NCBI RefSeq assembly: GCF_015706575.1
Contig: NW_024037054.1
Coordinates: 248,001-312,000, forward strand
Direction of reading: 5' to 3'
DNA from: Patiria miniata
Taxonomy: Eukaryota > Echinodermata > Asteroidea > Valvatida > Asterinidae
DNA: 64,000 nucleotides
Shown here: one piece after another, positions 21,930 through 30,074 of the stretch
Layout of the letters: each line of letters starts with the position of its first letter
Numbering within the stretch: position 1 is the first letter of the stretch
Translations under genes and position numbers: made by a program
Notes under the pieces: generated by a model
What the model was told of the DNA's origin: nothing
What the model saw: only the letters and a program-made list of their open reading frames with translations
Database searches by the model: none

Positions 21930-24633
21930 TGCCCCACCCGGGCTGCCCCACCCAAGACGTGGGGATTGTCACTTTAGAAGTGACAAAATCCCCACCCCTC
22001 GGGCAAAATTTAAGTGACAATCCCTGACCATGCCCCGACATACATACGTGGGGCGCACTAGTGAATGCATTTCCATGTAGCACGCCAATGGTAACAATGT
22101 AATTAGAGTGACCAAAATCCCCACCCTGGGGCATAAAAAACGTGACCAAATCCCGACATCGGACCTGGAGCTGCGGGGGGGGGGGAAACATTTGATAGGC
22201 GCATTACTGTAATGTAACCGCAATCACGCGATTGACAGCACAACCATGGTGGCTCACCATGGAGCTAAAAAAGGCTAACACACGATTTTCCTGAACGTAT
22301 CCAACAGCAAACACATCGCCATTCAATGAAAGGCCCATGGTATGTACAACGTTAATACAGTGCACGCAGAAAACATGCAGGAACACTACATTCTACAACG
22401 ATATGAAAAGGACGCGGTGACATGTCATGCATGTATGCGGTACATGCAACGACGTGGGTATACAGCAACACGCACCCTCCAAACGTGACCCGTGTCCGCC
22501 ATCTTGGAATCATCATGTAGCGATGTATTATACGTACGTACGTACGTACGTGTGTGGATCCGTATATCCCATGTGGGTTAGCGATCTTTTATAACAAAGA
22601 AAATCGTAACTTACCAGCTGTACAAAGTCTCCAAATATGAGCTAAAAGAAACAAATCAAAGCACTTACAAATCGTCCTTCAACGACATGCAAAAACTTGA
22701 TAGGCCATGTCTGGACAAAATTTACCCCCGATATCTCTACTAAAAAAGTACTACTACGTACAACGCGGCCCAGCACAGTCGAGCTAGCTAGCTACAGGTA
22801 CACGTCTGTCCGATCATGCACTCGGCGTTTTTGTGTAACCTTACCAAGGCCCAATAACCCTCTGTGAAAACGATCTTCAAGACATGAGACTATTAAGGAG
22901 AACCACATTACCGTATTTTAGTTTTTCGTTTTTTTGTCTTCGGTTAGACAACGTCTGCATAATTTTTACTCACCTTGTAAAGCCACTGACTGGGTAGCAA
23001 CGTTTCGATGGGAAATGTAGGCCTACCTTTTCCCCGTTGGCAACAAACATTTTCAGGAACTATTTGCGCCAATGACGAACGCCGTGAACAAGTCTTCATT
23101 ATTGATAGCGACAAATGTTCTTTTGCACAAGTTCAAGAGCGCTAACTGACGAAGTTCGCATTTTGTTTTATCACTACGATCCCCTGTAACATGACCAGAC
23201 CCTTTTTAAGCCCTGTTAAGCCACTACCACAGTCACTCTTAATCGGCGTAAATTATGATGTGCATTTTGAAAACGAGTTCAAAATATTGAGACTTGTATT
23301 ATGAATGGATTATTATGAATGTTTAATTTTTTAATATTGCCTTATAATCGCTTGGTTCCTGTAGTTTCGGCTTGCAACTGCTGTTTTATGTTTTCCTCAT
23401 GTTATTATCAGTTTTTTTCATATTTAATTTTATACTCTTACTACATCACTGAACATACCTTACACTATGTATAGTTTTCATTGCATATTATGAGATTCTT
23501 GCATTGTGCATGACAATAAATGGTGTTCTACCACAAGACAAATGTGACCCTCTATTTTAATTTTCATATGAAAGGAGAGAATCTTGTCAATAGCAGCGAA
23601 GATTGTCTTCTTCATATGTTGAGCATGCACTTGATCTAGCAACAAATATAACTTCCAAAATCAAGCTACATCATTGCATCTCTGAAAACTGTAAAGTACA
23701 AGCTGTATGATGCACCCATTGACATTGTTTCGTCCTTGTACTGCAAAACAGTTGACTGTAATGTTATTCAGTCTTTATCTGTATCAAAGTGGTCACAAAA
23801 ATTGAATTAATGATATCCATATCCTCAGCAACTTGGGAAACATATTTCCATGAATAACCCCATGATGTATTTCAACTTATATGAGATTTTTGCCTGTATA
23901 TTTCACCCAATATTTCAATTTGAGAATTTCTCTTTATTTATAAGGGCAAAGATAACAAGCTTTTTGAAGCTGTAATGTTTTGGTAATAATTTACATTAAT
24001 ATGCATGTTACAAAAACATGTTCAATGTAAGTTTTACTAGATTATATTTTGTTGATTTATACAAGCATATTAAAAATATGACTGTACTACATGAAGCGTA
24101 CATTGATAACATCTAAGATACAATCCTCTGCATGTCACAAAATAAATTTTAAAATTTGAATCTTTGAATCAAACTACATTGCATCATGGCCTAAAAAGAA
24201 AGGGAACACTTCAGAGATACTGTATACATTTATTTGTTATTAAGACCCCTTGAAAAGTAGGATATTGTCATATTTTTATACATTACTTTTGTAAATGTCA
24301 AATCTCAAAAATCTTATATTGGAACAATTGTCAGCAAGTACTTCAATAATTAAGTACGTTTGTACATGTTCATGGATAATTTTGCATAAATGTGAATTGT
24401 TCTTGGGAAAGTTGTTCAATGAATATTTTGTGATTGGTTTACAATTGTACCAAGACAGATACCACAGTGAGACACAGAATTACACCCTACATTGCATGCA
24501 AAGTTACATGCTTTCTACGTTTGCTATAACTTGTTAAAAAGTAATGAGAACGGAGGGTCAAATTGATGAAATAGCACTGTTTCAAATAAAGTACTCACTC
24601 AGTGGGAAATGCTGGATCATATTCATCAGCCAT
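1..24633 (-). CDS. SETD2: SETD2-type histone H3K36 methyltransferase, 13 coding exons, C-terminus outside window
   Basis: The spliced product seen here is about 1,583 residues, read right to left over exons 24633-24599, 18276-18258, 15230-11680, 11360-11232, 9132-9081, 8927-8851, 7957-7834, 6338-6261, 3749-3652, 2556-2400, 1636-1496, 840-727 and 175-1. Every junction is GT-AG and every phase fits. Residues about 1214-1262 are a Cys-rich AWS domain ([19 protein letters not shown]). Residues 1263-1385 are a SET domain with EYCGEV, RFINHSC (Asn1344, His1345) and ELTFDY (Tyr1382). Post-SET is [11 protein letters not shown] (Cys1394, 1396, 1401). The family is the main H3K36 trimethyltransferase, travelling with elongating RNA polymerase II. 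The N-terminus [12 protein letters not shown] resembles the vertebrate SETD2 start. The vertebrate protein is about 2,560 residues, and the WW and SRI domains are expected beyond position 1. Catalytic motifs are intact, so it should be functional. Confidence 0.93.
176..726 (-). other. SETD2: SETD2 intron, nothing else recognised
   Basis: This AT-rich intron holds a CA-rich stretch near its acceptor end (about 188-210). I see no repeat family or RNA gene in it. Confidence 0.85.
727..840 (-). CDS. SETD2: SETD2 exon 12, helical region
   Basis: The exon encodes [20 protein letters not shown] then [18 protein letters not shown]. Like SETD2 relatives, it has the CLKxFLxxHGLxLLW pattern. The acceptor is CTCATGTAG and the donor GAG|GTACGT. 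Confidence 0.92.
841..2399 (-). other. SETD2: SETD2 introns on both sides of exon 11
   Basis: The two introns (841-1495 and 1637-2399) hold short imperfect repeats of ggagctaagag at 1446-1478 and a run of C then A at 1716-1735. No mobile element could be recognised. Confidence 0.8.
1496..1636 (-). CDS. SETD2: SETD2 exon 11, helical region after post-SET
   Basis: The exon encodes [20 protein letters not shown] through [10 protein letters not shown]. It matches the helical segment after post-SET in SETD2 proteins, and I infer a helix-bundle fold like the TFIIS N-terminal domain. It starts after ATATTGTAG and ends at GAG|GTAATG. Confidence 0.92.
2400..2556 (-). CDS. SETD2: SETD2 exon 10, post-SET domain
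   Basis: The exon encodes [20 protein letters not shown] followed by a basic linker ([18 protein letters not shown]). The three Cys of post-SET are present. The acceptor is GTGAACAG and the donor TCG|GTAAGT. Confidence 0.95.
2623..2955. mobile_element. Putative MITE in SETD2 intron
   Basis: The ends carry inverted GTGGGATAT words (left 2626-2634, right near 2941-2950). The left end is itself a hairpin (2623-2634 with 2645-2656, arms cttgtgggatat). Inside, 2880-2926 is a second hairpin built on ggggcatatagca and its complement. The ends are not precisely defined and no target duplication was found, so the family is unknown. Confidence 0.45.
3652..3749 (-). CDS. SETD2: SETD2 exon 9, end of SET domain
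   Basis: The exon encodes [16 protein letters not shown] through [13 protein letters not shown] and part of a Gly codon. The catalytic Tyr lies in TFDY. The acceptor is TCTATTAG and the donor TATGG|GTAAGT. Confidence 0.95.
4283..4365. repeat. Hairpin repeat in SETD2 intron
   Basis: A 17-nt arm (tagtctggttccctgac, 4283-4299) is matched by its complement at 4349-4365 with one mismatch, separated by 49 nt. The words tagtctggttccct recur at 36183, so this is a dispersed repeat family. Confidence 0.6.
4452..4485. repeat. Near-perfect 15-bp-arm hairpin
   Basis: The arms ttccaacgctgatc and complement are separated by four bases (agcc). They are perfect over 15 bp and lie in the intron between SETD2 exons 8 and 9. 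Confidence 0.8.
4955..5965 (+). pseudogene. Decayed Tc1-like transposase element
   Basis: The left end reads tacactggcttgcaaaagta, the start typical of Tc1-like elements, next to a TA. Coding remnants in shifting frames include FQQDNAPLH at 5609 (family motif around the catalytic Asp), a damaged A-N-S-P-D-L-N-P-I-E-N-like segment near 5740-5785, and a C-terminal remnant [13 protein letters not shown] then [13 protein letters not shown] at 5814-5955. A run of 13 G at 5695-5707 and several frameshifts interrupt it. No matching right terminal repeat was found. It lies in an intron of SETD2 in antisense orientation and cannot encode an active enzyme. Confidence 0.8.
6261..6338 (-). CDS. SETD2: SETD2 exon 8, catalytic NHSC segment
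   Basis: The exon encodes [20 protein letters not shown] and NCETQK. RFINHSC is the SAM-binding and catalytic pseudoknot motif. The donor AAG|GTTGGT is weak, and the acceptor is TTTATCAG. A 1.4-kb foldback element lies in the intron between this exon and exon 7. Confidence 0.95.
6422..7790. mobile_element. 1.37-kb foldback (full-length palindromic) element in SETD2 intron
   Basis: The ends are tcattccatgtcaaatca and its exact complement at 7773-7790. Further matched blocks run inward: the ccttttgaccttgaattcgac area at 6729 with its partner near 7455-7490, a block at 6660-6680 with its partner near 7540, and ttggaaaatgtgtgatag at 7063 with ctatcacatattttccaa at 7257. The arms differ by indels of about 120 bp in total. 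No long open frame is present. The superfamily is not assignable, and no clear target duplication is visible. Confidence 0.8.
7834..7957 (-). CDS. SETD2: SETD2 exon 7, SET domain core
   Basis: The exon encodes [20 protein letters not shown] through [17 protein letters not shown] and the Y-F-M-A-L stretch are typical SETD2 SET motifs. The acceptor is GTAACAG and the donor GAG|GTAATG, a slightly weak donor. Confidence 0.94.
7958..8850 (-). other. SETD2: SETD2 intron, nothing else recognised
   Basis: The intron contains a 10-C run (about 8367-8376) but no inverted repeat or RNA gene that I can support. Confidence 0.75.
8851..8927 (-). CDS. SETD2: SETD2 exon 6, start of SET domain
   Basis: The exon encodes [19 protein letters not shown] and on to DLK, including the G-x-G motif (KGHG) of the SAM pocket. 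The acceptor is ACTTCTACAG and the donor CC|GTAAGT. Confidence 0.94.
9081..9132 (-). CDS. SETD2: SETD2 exon 5, second half of AWS domain
   Basis: This 52-nt exon completes the split Cys and encodes [17 protein letters not shown]. It is flanked by TGGCTTTCAG and GTAAGTCTG, in phase 2 and out phase 0. Confidence 0.94.
10353..10968. mobile_element. Possible TIR element in SETD2 intron
   Basis: The ends aagcactt and its near-complement cagtgctt are followed inside by gatat/atatt words. The flanks TATTCT (10347) and TATTCA (10969) could be a short target duplication. The element contains repeated gatatcgat-like words. The evidence is thin. Confidence 0.3.
11232..11360 (-). CDS. SETD2: SETD2 exon 4, first half of AWS domain
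   Basis: The exon encodes [16 protein letters not shown] through [12 protein letters not shown] and ends with TG of a split Cys codon. The acceptor is TTGTGCTGCAG and the donor TG|GTAAGT. The Cys spacing is that of the zinc-binding AWS domain. Confidence 0.95.
11680..15230 (-). CDS. SETD2: SETD2 giant coding exon 3 (disordered N-terminal region)
   Basis: This is 3,551 nt of uninterrupted frame (1,183 codons plus 2 nt) between acceptor ATTCCACAG and donor GAGAG|GTGAGT. The protein is rich in Ser, Thr, Glu and Asp, with many SP/TP sites and a basic patch around [20 protein letters not shown] and [13 protein letters not shown]. No folded domain is visible until the end, where [18 protein letters not shown] leads into the AWS domain. 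A single large exon for the N-terminal half is also the vertebrate SETD2 arrangement. An internal ATG at 15185 has a good context (A at -3, G at +4) and could serve as an alternative start. Confidence 0.93.
15719..15810 (+). repeat. tRNA-like segment, possible SINE
   Basis: The stretch gtgggttcgagtcacac (15790-15806) has the form of a tRNA T-arm with a Pol III B box, preceded by a short anticodon-like stem ctgct/agcag. The upstream half does not fold as a tRNA, so this is probably a SINE head or tRNA relic rather than a gene. Confidence 0.4.
16290..18162. mobile_element. Pogo/mariner-like nonautonomous element (TA target)
   Basis: The termini are cagtaaactccggctaa on the left and the complement of cagtaaactccagctaa on the right, each next to TA (16288-16289 and 18163-18164). 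Subterminal repeats of the form gccgacttay recur near 16380, 17956, 18012 and 18043. No transposase frame is seen. A large inverted repeat is nested inside. It occupies the intron between SETD2 exons 2 and 3. Confidence 0.7.
16752..17668. mobile_element. Nested inverted-repeat element, very CpG-rich
   Basis: A 44-bp arm at 16752-16795 (atgcgtgcattcgctcgtac then six C) matches the complement of 17625-17668 with a few differences. Inside, a second pair of arms carries cacccgatttc and several cgtcgcag/ctgcgacg palindromes (16910-17060 and 17410-17580). It lies within the TA element at 16290-18162 and so inserted after it or travelled with it. Confidence 0.65.
18258..18276 (-). CDS. SETD2: SETD2 coding exon 2, 19-nt microexon
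   Basis: The exon lies between the acceptor TTTGGTCTACAG and the donor GAG|GTAAGCT. It supplies one base that completes the split codon, then ETDVQE, and ends in phase 0, as the giant exon requires. Reading through gives [22 protein letters not shown] with no stop. A longer reading that starts at ATG 18308 without a splice is also open, so an alternative first exon cannot be excluded. Confidence 0.7.
19649..20140. mobile_element. TIR element of unknown superfamily
   Basis: The left end tgggtgcattcaatcacctc runs on into acccgggttgactcgggt. The right end is the complement of tgggttctattagctc and then acccgggtcaactcgggt. The arms are imperfect. It has no open frame, and the flanks do not give a clear target duplication. 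Confidence 0.5.
20678..20912. mobile_element. hAT-type MITE with 8-bp target duplication
   Basis: The 235-bp element has termini tagtggtgtgcat and the complement tagggctgtgcat. The flanks are CTCAAGAT (20670-20677) and CTCAAGAA (20913-20920), an 8-bp duplication with one mismatch, as hAT elements make. The interior repeats the word gggtaccc. A fragment of the same family is at 49509-49550. Confidence 0.75.
21124..21196 (-). tRNA. tRNA-Thr(GGT)-like sequence, probably pseudogene or SINE head
   Basis: The sequence has a seven-pair acceptor stem (ggctgga with tccagtc, one G-U), D-arm gctcagttggtagagc and a perfect anticodon stem ccgga/tccgg with loop atggtaa, giving anticodon GGT (Thr). The T-stem gcagg/cccac has two mismatched pairs. 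No T-run terminator follows closely. The canonical folding argues for true tRNA ancestry. The weak T-stem and missing terminator argue for a SINE or a dead copy. Confidence 0.6.
21871..22203. mobile_element. Harbinger-like MITE with TTA target duplication
   Basis: The ends tgcgcctatcaattg and the complement tgcgcctatcaaatg are each flanked by TTA (21868-21870 and 22204-22206), the 3-bp duplication typical of PIF/Harbinger. Just inside both ends are runs of C (left) and G (right), so the poly-C tract belongs to the element. The interior holds short inverted words such as gtgacaaaatccccaccc. Confidence 0.7.
21888..21926. repeat. 39-nt poly-C tract
   Basis: This is an uninterrupted run of C inside the left end of the MITE at 21871-22203. 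The right end has a matching but short G run, which suggests slippage growth of one arm or an assembly artefact. Confidence 0.9.
24599..24633 (-). CDS. SETD2: SETD2 coding exon 1 (start codon)
   Basis: The exon encodes [11 protein letters not shown] plus two bases (GA) of a split codon and ends at the donor GA|GTGAGT. I chose this ATG because the peptide resembles the vertebrate SETD2 start (MGDFYDPEHPTPE) and because the phase joins exactly to the exon at 18276. It is the only start found that gives an open frame through both downstream exons. Confidence 0.8.
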
Positions 24634-24781
24634 TTCCAAAATATAGCATAGACTACTTTTTCCACATTTGTATTAGAAACGGAGATCAATCACATTTCAA
24701 TCAGCCTTCACGATCCCCTACATGTCTGTAGCCATGATGTTCCATCACTTCCAACACATGCAACGTGAGATGTGGTTGACC
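24634..24781 (-). other. SETD2: Probable SETD2 5' UTR part of exon 1
   Basis: A pyrimidine-rich stretch ending TTTATATATGTAG places a good acceptor at 24783-24782, upstream of the start codon. The UTR contains several upstream ATGs out of frame with the main start. If the acceptor is used, a further non-coding exon lies upstream. Confidence 0.45.
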
Positions 24782-24799
24782 CTACATATATAAACAAAA

Positions 24800-26700
24800 G
24801 AAGCAATAATTTTCTTGTTATATAAGACACCATAGTGCCATTCAAACATTTTCATTCAATATGCATCAAGAAACATCAACAAGAGTCCAGCTTCATTTTT
24901 TTTTCAATCCTGGGTCATTAACGATTGAATCACTTGAATGGTATAATACACTTCTAACCATCTGAAAAGAAAATAGCTTTTTTTACATGGAGTTATGTAG
25001 TTCAGCACATAGCCTAGCTGCCTAGTAGTGCATAGCGGACATGGCAGGCTGATGATATTTACTTGCACTATTTCCCACTATATGGAGCTTAATAAGTATC
25101 ATTATGTGATGTTTAAAAGCCTACACATTGCTTGTTGACATTTGACATAGTCACAGTCGTAGTGTATTGAAATGCGACTTTTCCACAAGACTCGGAGTTA
25201 CCATAGTAGGCCTATAGAGGAGTTTTTAATTAGAAAGAATTTAATGTAGGGGTGGCCTTTTTGTTGGAACAATGCCGAAGTTACAATACGAACACCACTT
25301 TGCCAATTGTTGGTTGTGTACAACTGGGTTGGGAGTTATTTTCTAGGTATATTTGGTAAGCACCACTTTTCTGTTCAGTAAATATTATTTTCTTGGGGGC
25401 TTTTTTCTGAATGGCTCATTGGCTGCACTACACCCGTAAACATGGCATCAACAATAACGCCACGCTCCACCCTCGCGTAAATACACTCAAAATTGTCATG
25501 CGGCATGTCGTTTCGCCAGTATTATAAGTACATTGTACATTGTACTTACATACAAAGCTTTCTGTAAATTCACTTAAGCGTAGGATCTTGCATTGCCAAG
25601 AAATTTGAGGGGAAAAAATGACCACTACACAACATACGAGCAAAACTTTATACATGTATTTTCTGAGGTCACGCACAGTACGCTAGTACTGAGTCATGCA
25701 TGCCCAAAATGATAGGAGCTGTCCGGGTACCCGTACAATCTCGTGCGTCGAGTGTTTCTACGCAACTCTGGAGTGTGGCTATGTATATAGCCATGTTCAT
25801 GGGTCTATGGCTGCGCATGCGACAGCTTAAACATTAGTTTGCTGAAGGTCATCTTTGATTCCTCCGGCAGCATTTACTAAAACTTAAAAGAAAGCCGGTG
25901 CAGCAAATAATATGACATACTTAGGCCCTAAGCCAATCAGAGATAACCTCTATAAAAAATAACTGCTGCCTTATTTCGGTGATGTAGTTACGGGCCCTGT
26001 TTCTTTTAAATGAATGAAACCACTTTTTAGATTACTTGAGTCACCCAGCTAAATTGCAATGTTTAAAACCAACACCATGGATAGAGGGCAGGCCTTTGAT
26101 CTTTATGAGGGAAATTTTTGGGTAAAATGACAATGAAGATGACAAAATGCAACAAACATGACAAATAAATGTAAAGCAAGAAGCATGTGTACAGAGCTTC
26201 GAAATCACATGGCATCAACTGAAAAATGCGTCAGAAAATTTTCTACCAAAAAATACTGTTCAAAATTACGAAAAAATTGGGGTCATCAGAATGACTGCAG
26301 ACTGTGTGCAGACAGCAGAGTGCAGTTGTGACATTGCAAAAGGGTGCAGAATTCATTGGACTGTTGTCATGGTCAAGATGGTTGTGGTGGAATGATAAAA
26401 TTAAAACACTTAGTTTTAAGCACTAAAACGAAAGAGGAGCTCATGACTACACAATCGCCGTATTTTCTAACAAAATTCGAAATGGTGACTGGTCTATAAA
26501 AGACGAATCCCAAATTCGTGATTTCATTTTTGGGGTGCATCTCACAATAGACTCAAGTTCCGTTGATTTGTCATGTTTGTCAGGCATGTCACTTGCAGCA
26601 GGATGCATGAGGCGTTGGGCCACAGGAAAAAAAGTATACTAAATAATACGTGTTATAAATAAATAACATGCTGTGGATAATACTTTTAAAAGAAAATTCC
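24800..26700. other. Upstream region of SETD2, nothing firmly recognised
   Basis: The sequence is AT-rich and non-repetitive apart from a fragment at about 26080-26160 (gcaggcctttgatctttatg). Related fragments are at 40487 and, on the other strand, near 61050, so it is a dispersed repeat. No coding exon was found. Confidence 0.5.
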
Positions 26701-26707
26701 AACTTAC

Positions 26708-26960
26708 ATGACTTAAAACCGCTTTCTTTCACTCAGACAGTGAGCTGAGCTGAACTGAGTTTGCGAGTCGCCATCATGCATGTCATGTTCTATATGTCGA
26801 GTCGGCACGATCGTACCCAGTTTAGCCAGAACGGCCATTAAAGCCTGCATGGAGTGTCTGGGACGAGTTAGCACGGACTATTTCGTGGTATTCTGCACCT
26901 CGTTCATTCTACAAAAGGTACTTGAAAATGATACCAGCGAAGAAAAAAATAAACTGGTAG
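26708..26960 (-). promoter_or_regulatory. Candidate SETD2 first non-coding exon and promoter
   Basis: On the minus strand a consensus donor TCAT|GTAAGTTGG ends a possible exon at 26708. Upstream of it is CATGATGGCGACTCGC, a YY1-like word often found near transcription starts, and then more CpG-containing sequence. It would pair with the acceptor at 24783. This is inference from splice and motif signals only. Confidence 0.25.
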
Positions 26961-27780
26961 TGGTATTTGCGTCGGGGTGATGTAAATGGTGCTCTTTTCA
27001 CCCGTTGCGCGCGTCATAGACGAAATGGATAAATTCAATTTCAACTTTTAAAATTTTCAAGCCGAACACCTATTGTCATTGTACTTTTTTCTTCGTCTGT
27101 TCCTCACGGAACCTGTTGTGCAGAGTTTCTACTAGCAAAGCTCAGAGAGACATAATACTTAGATGTCCCTAAAAGTTAAAACGTCACGATAACGTCACCA
27201 GGTGTCAAATTATACTATATCAAAGTTCAATATTACAACAACAAAAAAATCATATTTCAAGAACCACGAGTTTTATTACGAAAATTAAAATTATGCGTGT
27301 GTGGTTGCAGCGATTGCTACCGGAGTGAGGAAAACGGTATCCAACAGCAAGTGATAGACTGTACGGGTGCGCGCCTGCAATAAAATTCCCATAGACACTA
27401 GTGCTAAATGCCCATACTTCAAAATTCATTTAAAAATACTCAGAAATCTCACAGGTATTCAAGCTGCACAGAAAAATGATGATCAACATGTCATCTTTCA
27501 TTTTCTTTTCAATTTTGGTTGGGTTGACCATTGACTTTTTGAGATATTCTCACCCAGAGAAGAACACCCCTAAAACGAATGATGTTTCCCAAACTGGAAA
27601 AGTAGCAATTTTGAAAAAGAATCCCTCCACAACATGGCTAAATAGCGCCACTTTCGGGCCCGATTGCATCCAAAATGCTCAGAACTGGAAGCTCCAAGTC
27701 CAGGCCAGAGGTTCAGTGCCACATGTCTTCAATTCCCCAATTCCATGGTTCTCAGAACTCTCTAATATAAAAGATTTTCG

Positions 27781-28386
27781 CCAACTCGGCACCTTGCCAA
27801 CTCGGCACCTTGCCAACTCGGCACCTTGCCAACTCGGCACCCTGGCAACTCGGCACCTTGCCAACTCGGCACCCGCCAACTCGGCACCTGTAAAAATACC
27901 AACTCGGCACCTAAGAATAGTGCCTGACGAGAATGTTGCACTTTGCCGCTGACCGATAAAGCGCAGCGTGTTTTCGCGTGGACGGTCAAATCGTTTTGTG
28001 CCGGCGTATGTATCACGCGCGCACGGTGAAGCCTGGCGGTGCGATTCGGCCCACAATTTGGCGTATGGTACCACTACTCAGCGCAAAGCACACGGTTATT
28101 TTTTGGGCACTCGTGAGGAAGGACCCACCCTGCTGATTTCCTTCGACCTCGTGCGTCCCCCCCACCGCCTAAAAAAAAAAGAAGAGAAACTAAGACCACA
28201 AAGTAATACGTGGGACAATTAACTGATTATTTGGAGACGGATCGTGGTTTGATCAGGTGCTGAGTTGGAATTCGGGAGAAAAAGGCAAAATTCGGGTGCC
28301 GAGTTGGCTAGGTGCCGAGTTGACAAGGTGCCGAGTTGACAAGGTGCCGAGTTGACAAGGTGCCGAGTTGGCTAGGTGCCGAAGTG
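27781..28386. mobile_element. Foldback element with short tandem-repeat arms
   Basis: The left arm (27781-27912) is an array of a 16-bp unit, ccaactcggcaccttg, in about eight copies that become irregular inward. The right arm (28294-28386) is the complement, in about five or six copies. The centre (27915-28290) is unique. Such inverted arrays are a mark of foldback transposons. Related ends occur at 58726-59073. Confidence 0.75.
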
Positions 28387-28663
28387 ACCGATACTGCAGA
28401 CTGTGTCGCTGCGCTGCCGGTGTACCATGAATTTAGGTTTTATGAAATACGGACTCATTAGTGGTATTGCGCATGCTCATGCATAGATAATTAGGAGAGG
28501 GACCGGTCACGTGAGAGGGTTTAACCAATAAAAGGGAAAAAGAGTCCTATTTTCATATGACACCGGCCGACAGAAAGTTTGTAAGGAAAGGGTCCATCCT
28601 ATTAATATTCCACGATTATCCTGATAATAAATACACTAAGGTAATAAAGACACTACAAGTATT

Positions 28664-28940
28664 CATGGGCGTCGCCAGGATTTTTTCTAGAGGGGGGCAA
28701 AACATATTTTTGCCAAAAAATGCCTGTATTTCTCAACACATTCTCGATTTATCAGTTTTAGAGGGGGCAGGGACATTTTGCCCCCCCCCCCCTCCACCAT
28801 TAAATTTACACCACTTTGACTTCGCGCCTCTTTTTCTTTTCTTTTTTCTCTTTTTTTTCTTCCTTTTTTTGGGTGCTTTTCCAGAGGGGGGGGGGGCAAG
28901 TGTCCCCCCCCCCTTGCCCCCTCCCCTCGCGACGCCCATG
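28664..28940. mobile_element. hAT-like MITE
   Basis: The termini are catgggcgtcgc and its complement, with flanks CAAGTATT (28656-28663) and CAAGTACA (28941-28948), a degraded 8-bp duplication. G- and C-rich runs lie inside both ends and a T-rich tract in the middle. Its end sequence resembles the element at 54698-55076. Confidence 0.65.
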
Positions 28941-30074
28941 CAAGTACATGTATTAGCAAGTTCAACAAATCGTCATGTCTCTCTCCGTTAGTAAAAAACG
29001 CCAGCACATACATTGCATGCCTGGCTCAAAATCAAGTTGTCCCTCAGGCCCTCGCAACAACACGTGCCTGAGGTTCATGGCCCTGTGTTGTGACACTTTG
29101 TTGATTGCAGTCGTGGAAAATTAAGTCACTAGAGTAAAAACAAAACCCAGATGTTTGTCAGTCGGGGGGGGGGGGGTCAGCCTAGCTGGAAAGTTAACCA
29201 ATTTCCATGTATGTAGCAATGGTCCACATGCATACCAATGTAAGGAAATGGACGTCTGCCGGGCACATTGTGGTGGGTGTGGTCAGGAGGGCCATGAGAA
29301 AGGGCCCCAAAAAGAGCTAGATCAGCTGGTGAGTTAACCCACTGAAACCTACTGGAAAATGTTGAGCATAGTTCCAGGTATCATGAATGGTCACTGCCAG
29401 ACATTTTCAGTGGTGGAGTGTGCCCGGCAGACAAAAAACCTGTACAGGAGGGGCGTGGTCATAACCCCCTCCCGTTCCTTTTCGCTGATACAGTTGCAAC
29501 GCGACGATATAGAAAAATGTGAAACCAATTTCTTCAAGTGCCTTGACGCTTGTAGAAAATAAAAATGTAGCTTACGGGCAATTTAAGATCAGACTACTTT
29601 TATAGCGATGGGAATAGCATGGAGGGGGCAAATAATAAAAAGTTTCAAAAACAGAATGTTTATTCTACATACATTTCCCTTGTTTTTTTATGCGTTGAAA
29701 TACACTTGGACACAACGTAAAACATTCGTACAGGAAAGCACTTGTTATTTTCACCATTTTGTGGGCGTGGCCTAAATACACAGATTCTGCATTGTTAATA
29801 TTAAATTTACATCACTCCGACGCACATTCCATCTTTGAATAGTTTGCTTGCAGTGCCTGCTGGTACATCAGATTCAAACTAGCCAAACTTGTTTGTTTCT
29901 GCATTCAAAAGGGGACGTTGAACAATGTAGGGTCCACAATTGACGACCGTGTACAAAACACGACAGGTCTTCCTAAAAAGTTAAAGTAAATTATAACAAA
30001 ATAGGGACAATAGACGGTCCTCGATTGCACATAAATACACACTTCTTATGGCGGGCCGTTAACACGTTATTAAA

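Larger units (their letters stand above)
18277..24598 (-). other. SETD2: SETD2 intron 1 (6.3 kb), rich in miniature elements
   Basis: This intron separates the 35-nt start exon from the 19-nt microexon. It contains the TIR elements annotated separately at 19649-20140, 20678-20912 and 21871-22203 and a tRNA-like head at 21124-21196. The word ccgccatcttgg (YY1-like) is at 22497-22508, and a CGTA tetranucleotide run is at about 22531-22550. From 23,100 to 24,590 it is AT-rich with no feature I can support. Confidence 0.7.

Noticed and set aside
22204..22386. 60-codon minus-strand frame with a WD-repeat-like look
   Set aside because: It overlaps the edge of the MITE at 21871-22203, is a single short segment, and has no second repeat or splice partner.
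22615..22641. 27-nt candidate SETD2 microexon on the minus strand between good AG and GTAAGT signals
   Set aside because: Placed between the 24.6-kb and 18.3-kb exons it creates a TGA at the next junction (TG|A), so it cannot be coding in that transcript. It could only be a UTR or an unused site.
22977..23071. Minus-strand ATG and donor (ending ACAAG|GTGAGT) considered as SETD2 exon 1
   Set aside because: The peptide has no family similarity and its phase does not give an open frame into the 18.3-kb exon. The 24.6-kb exon fits better.
27476..27952. 158-codon plus-strand frame
   Set aside because: Its second half is the translation of the 16-bp tandem array, and the first half has no recognisable family.
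27781..28386. Short regular repeats resembling a CRISPR array
   Set aside because: The units are contiguous without spacers, the two arrays are inverted to each other, and the window is from an animal genome.
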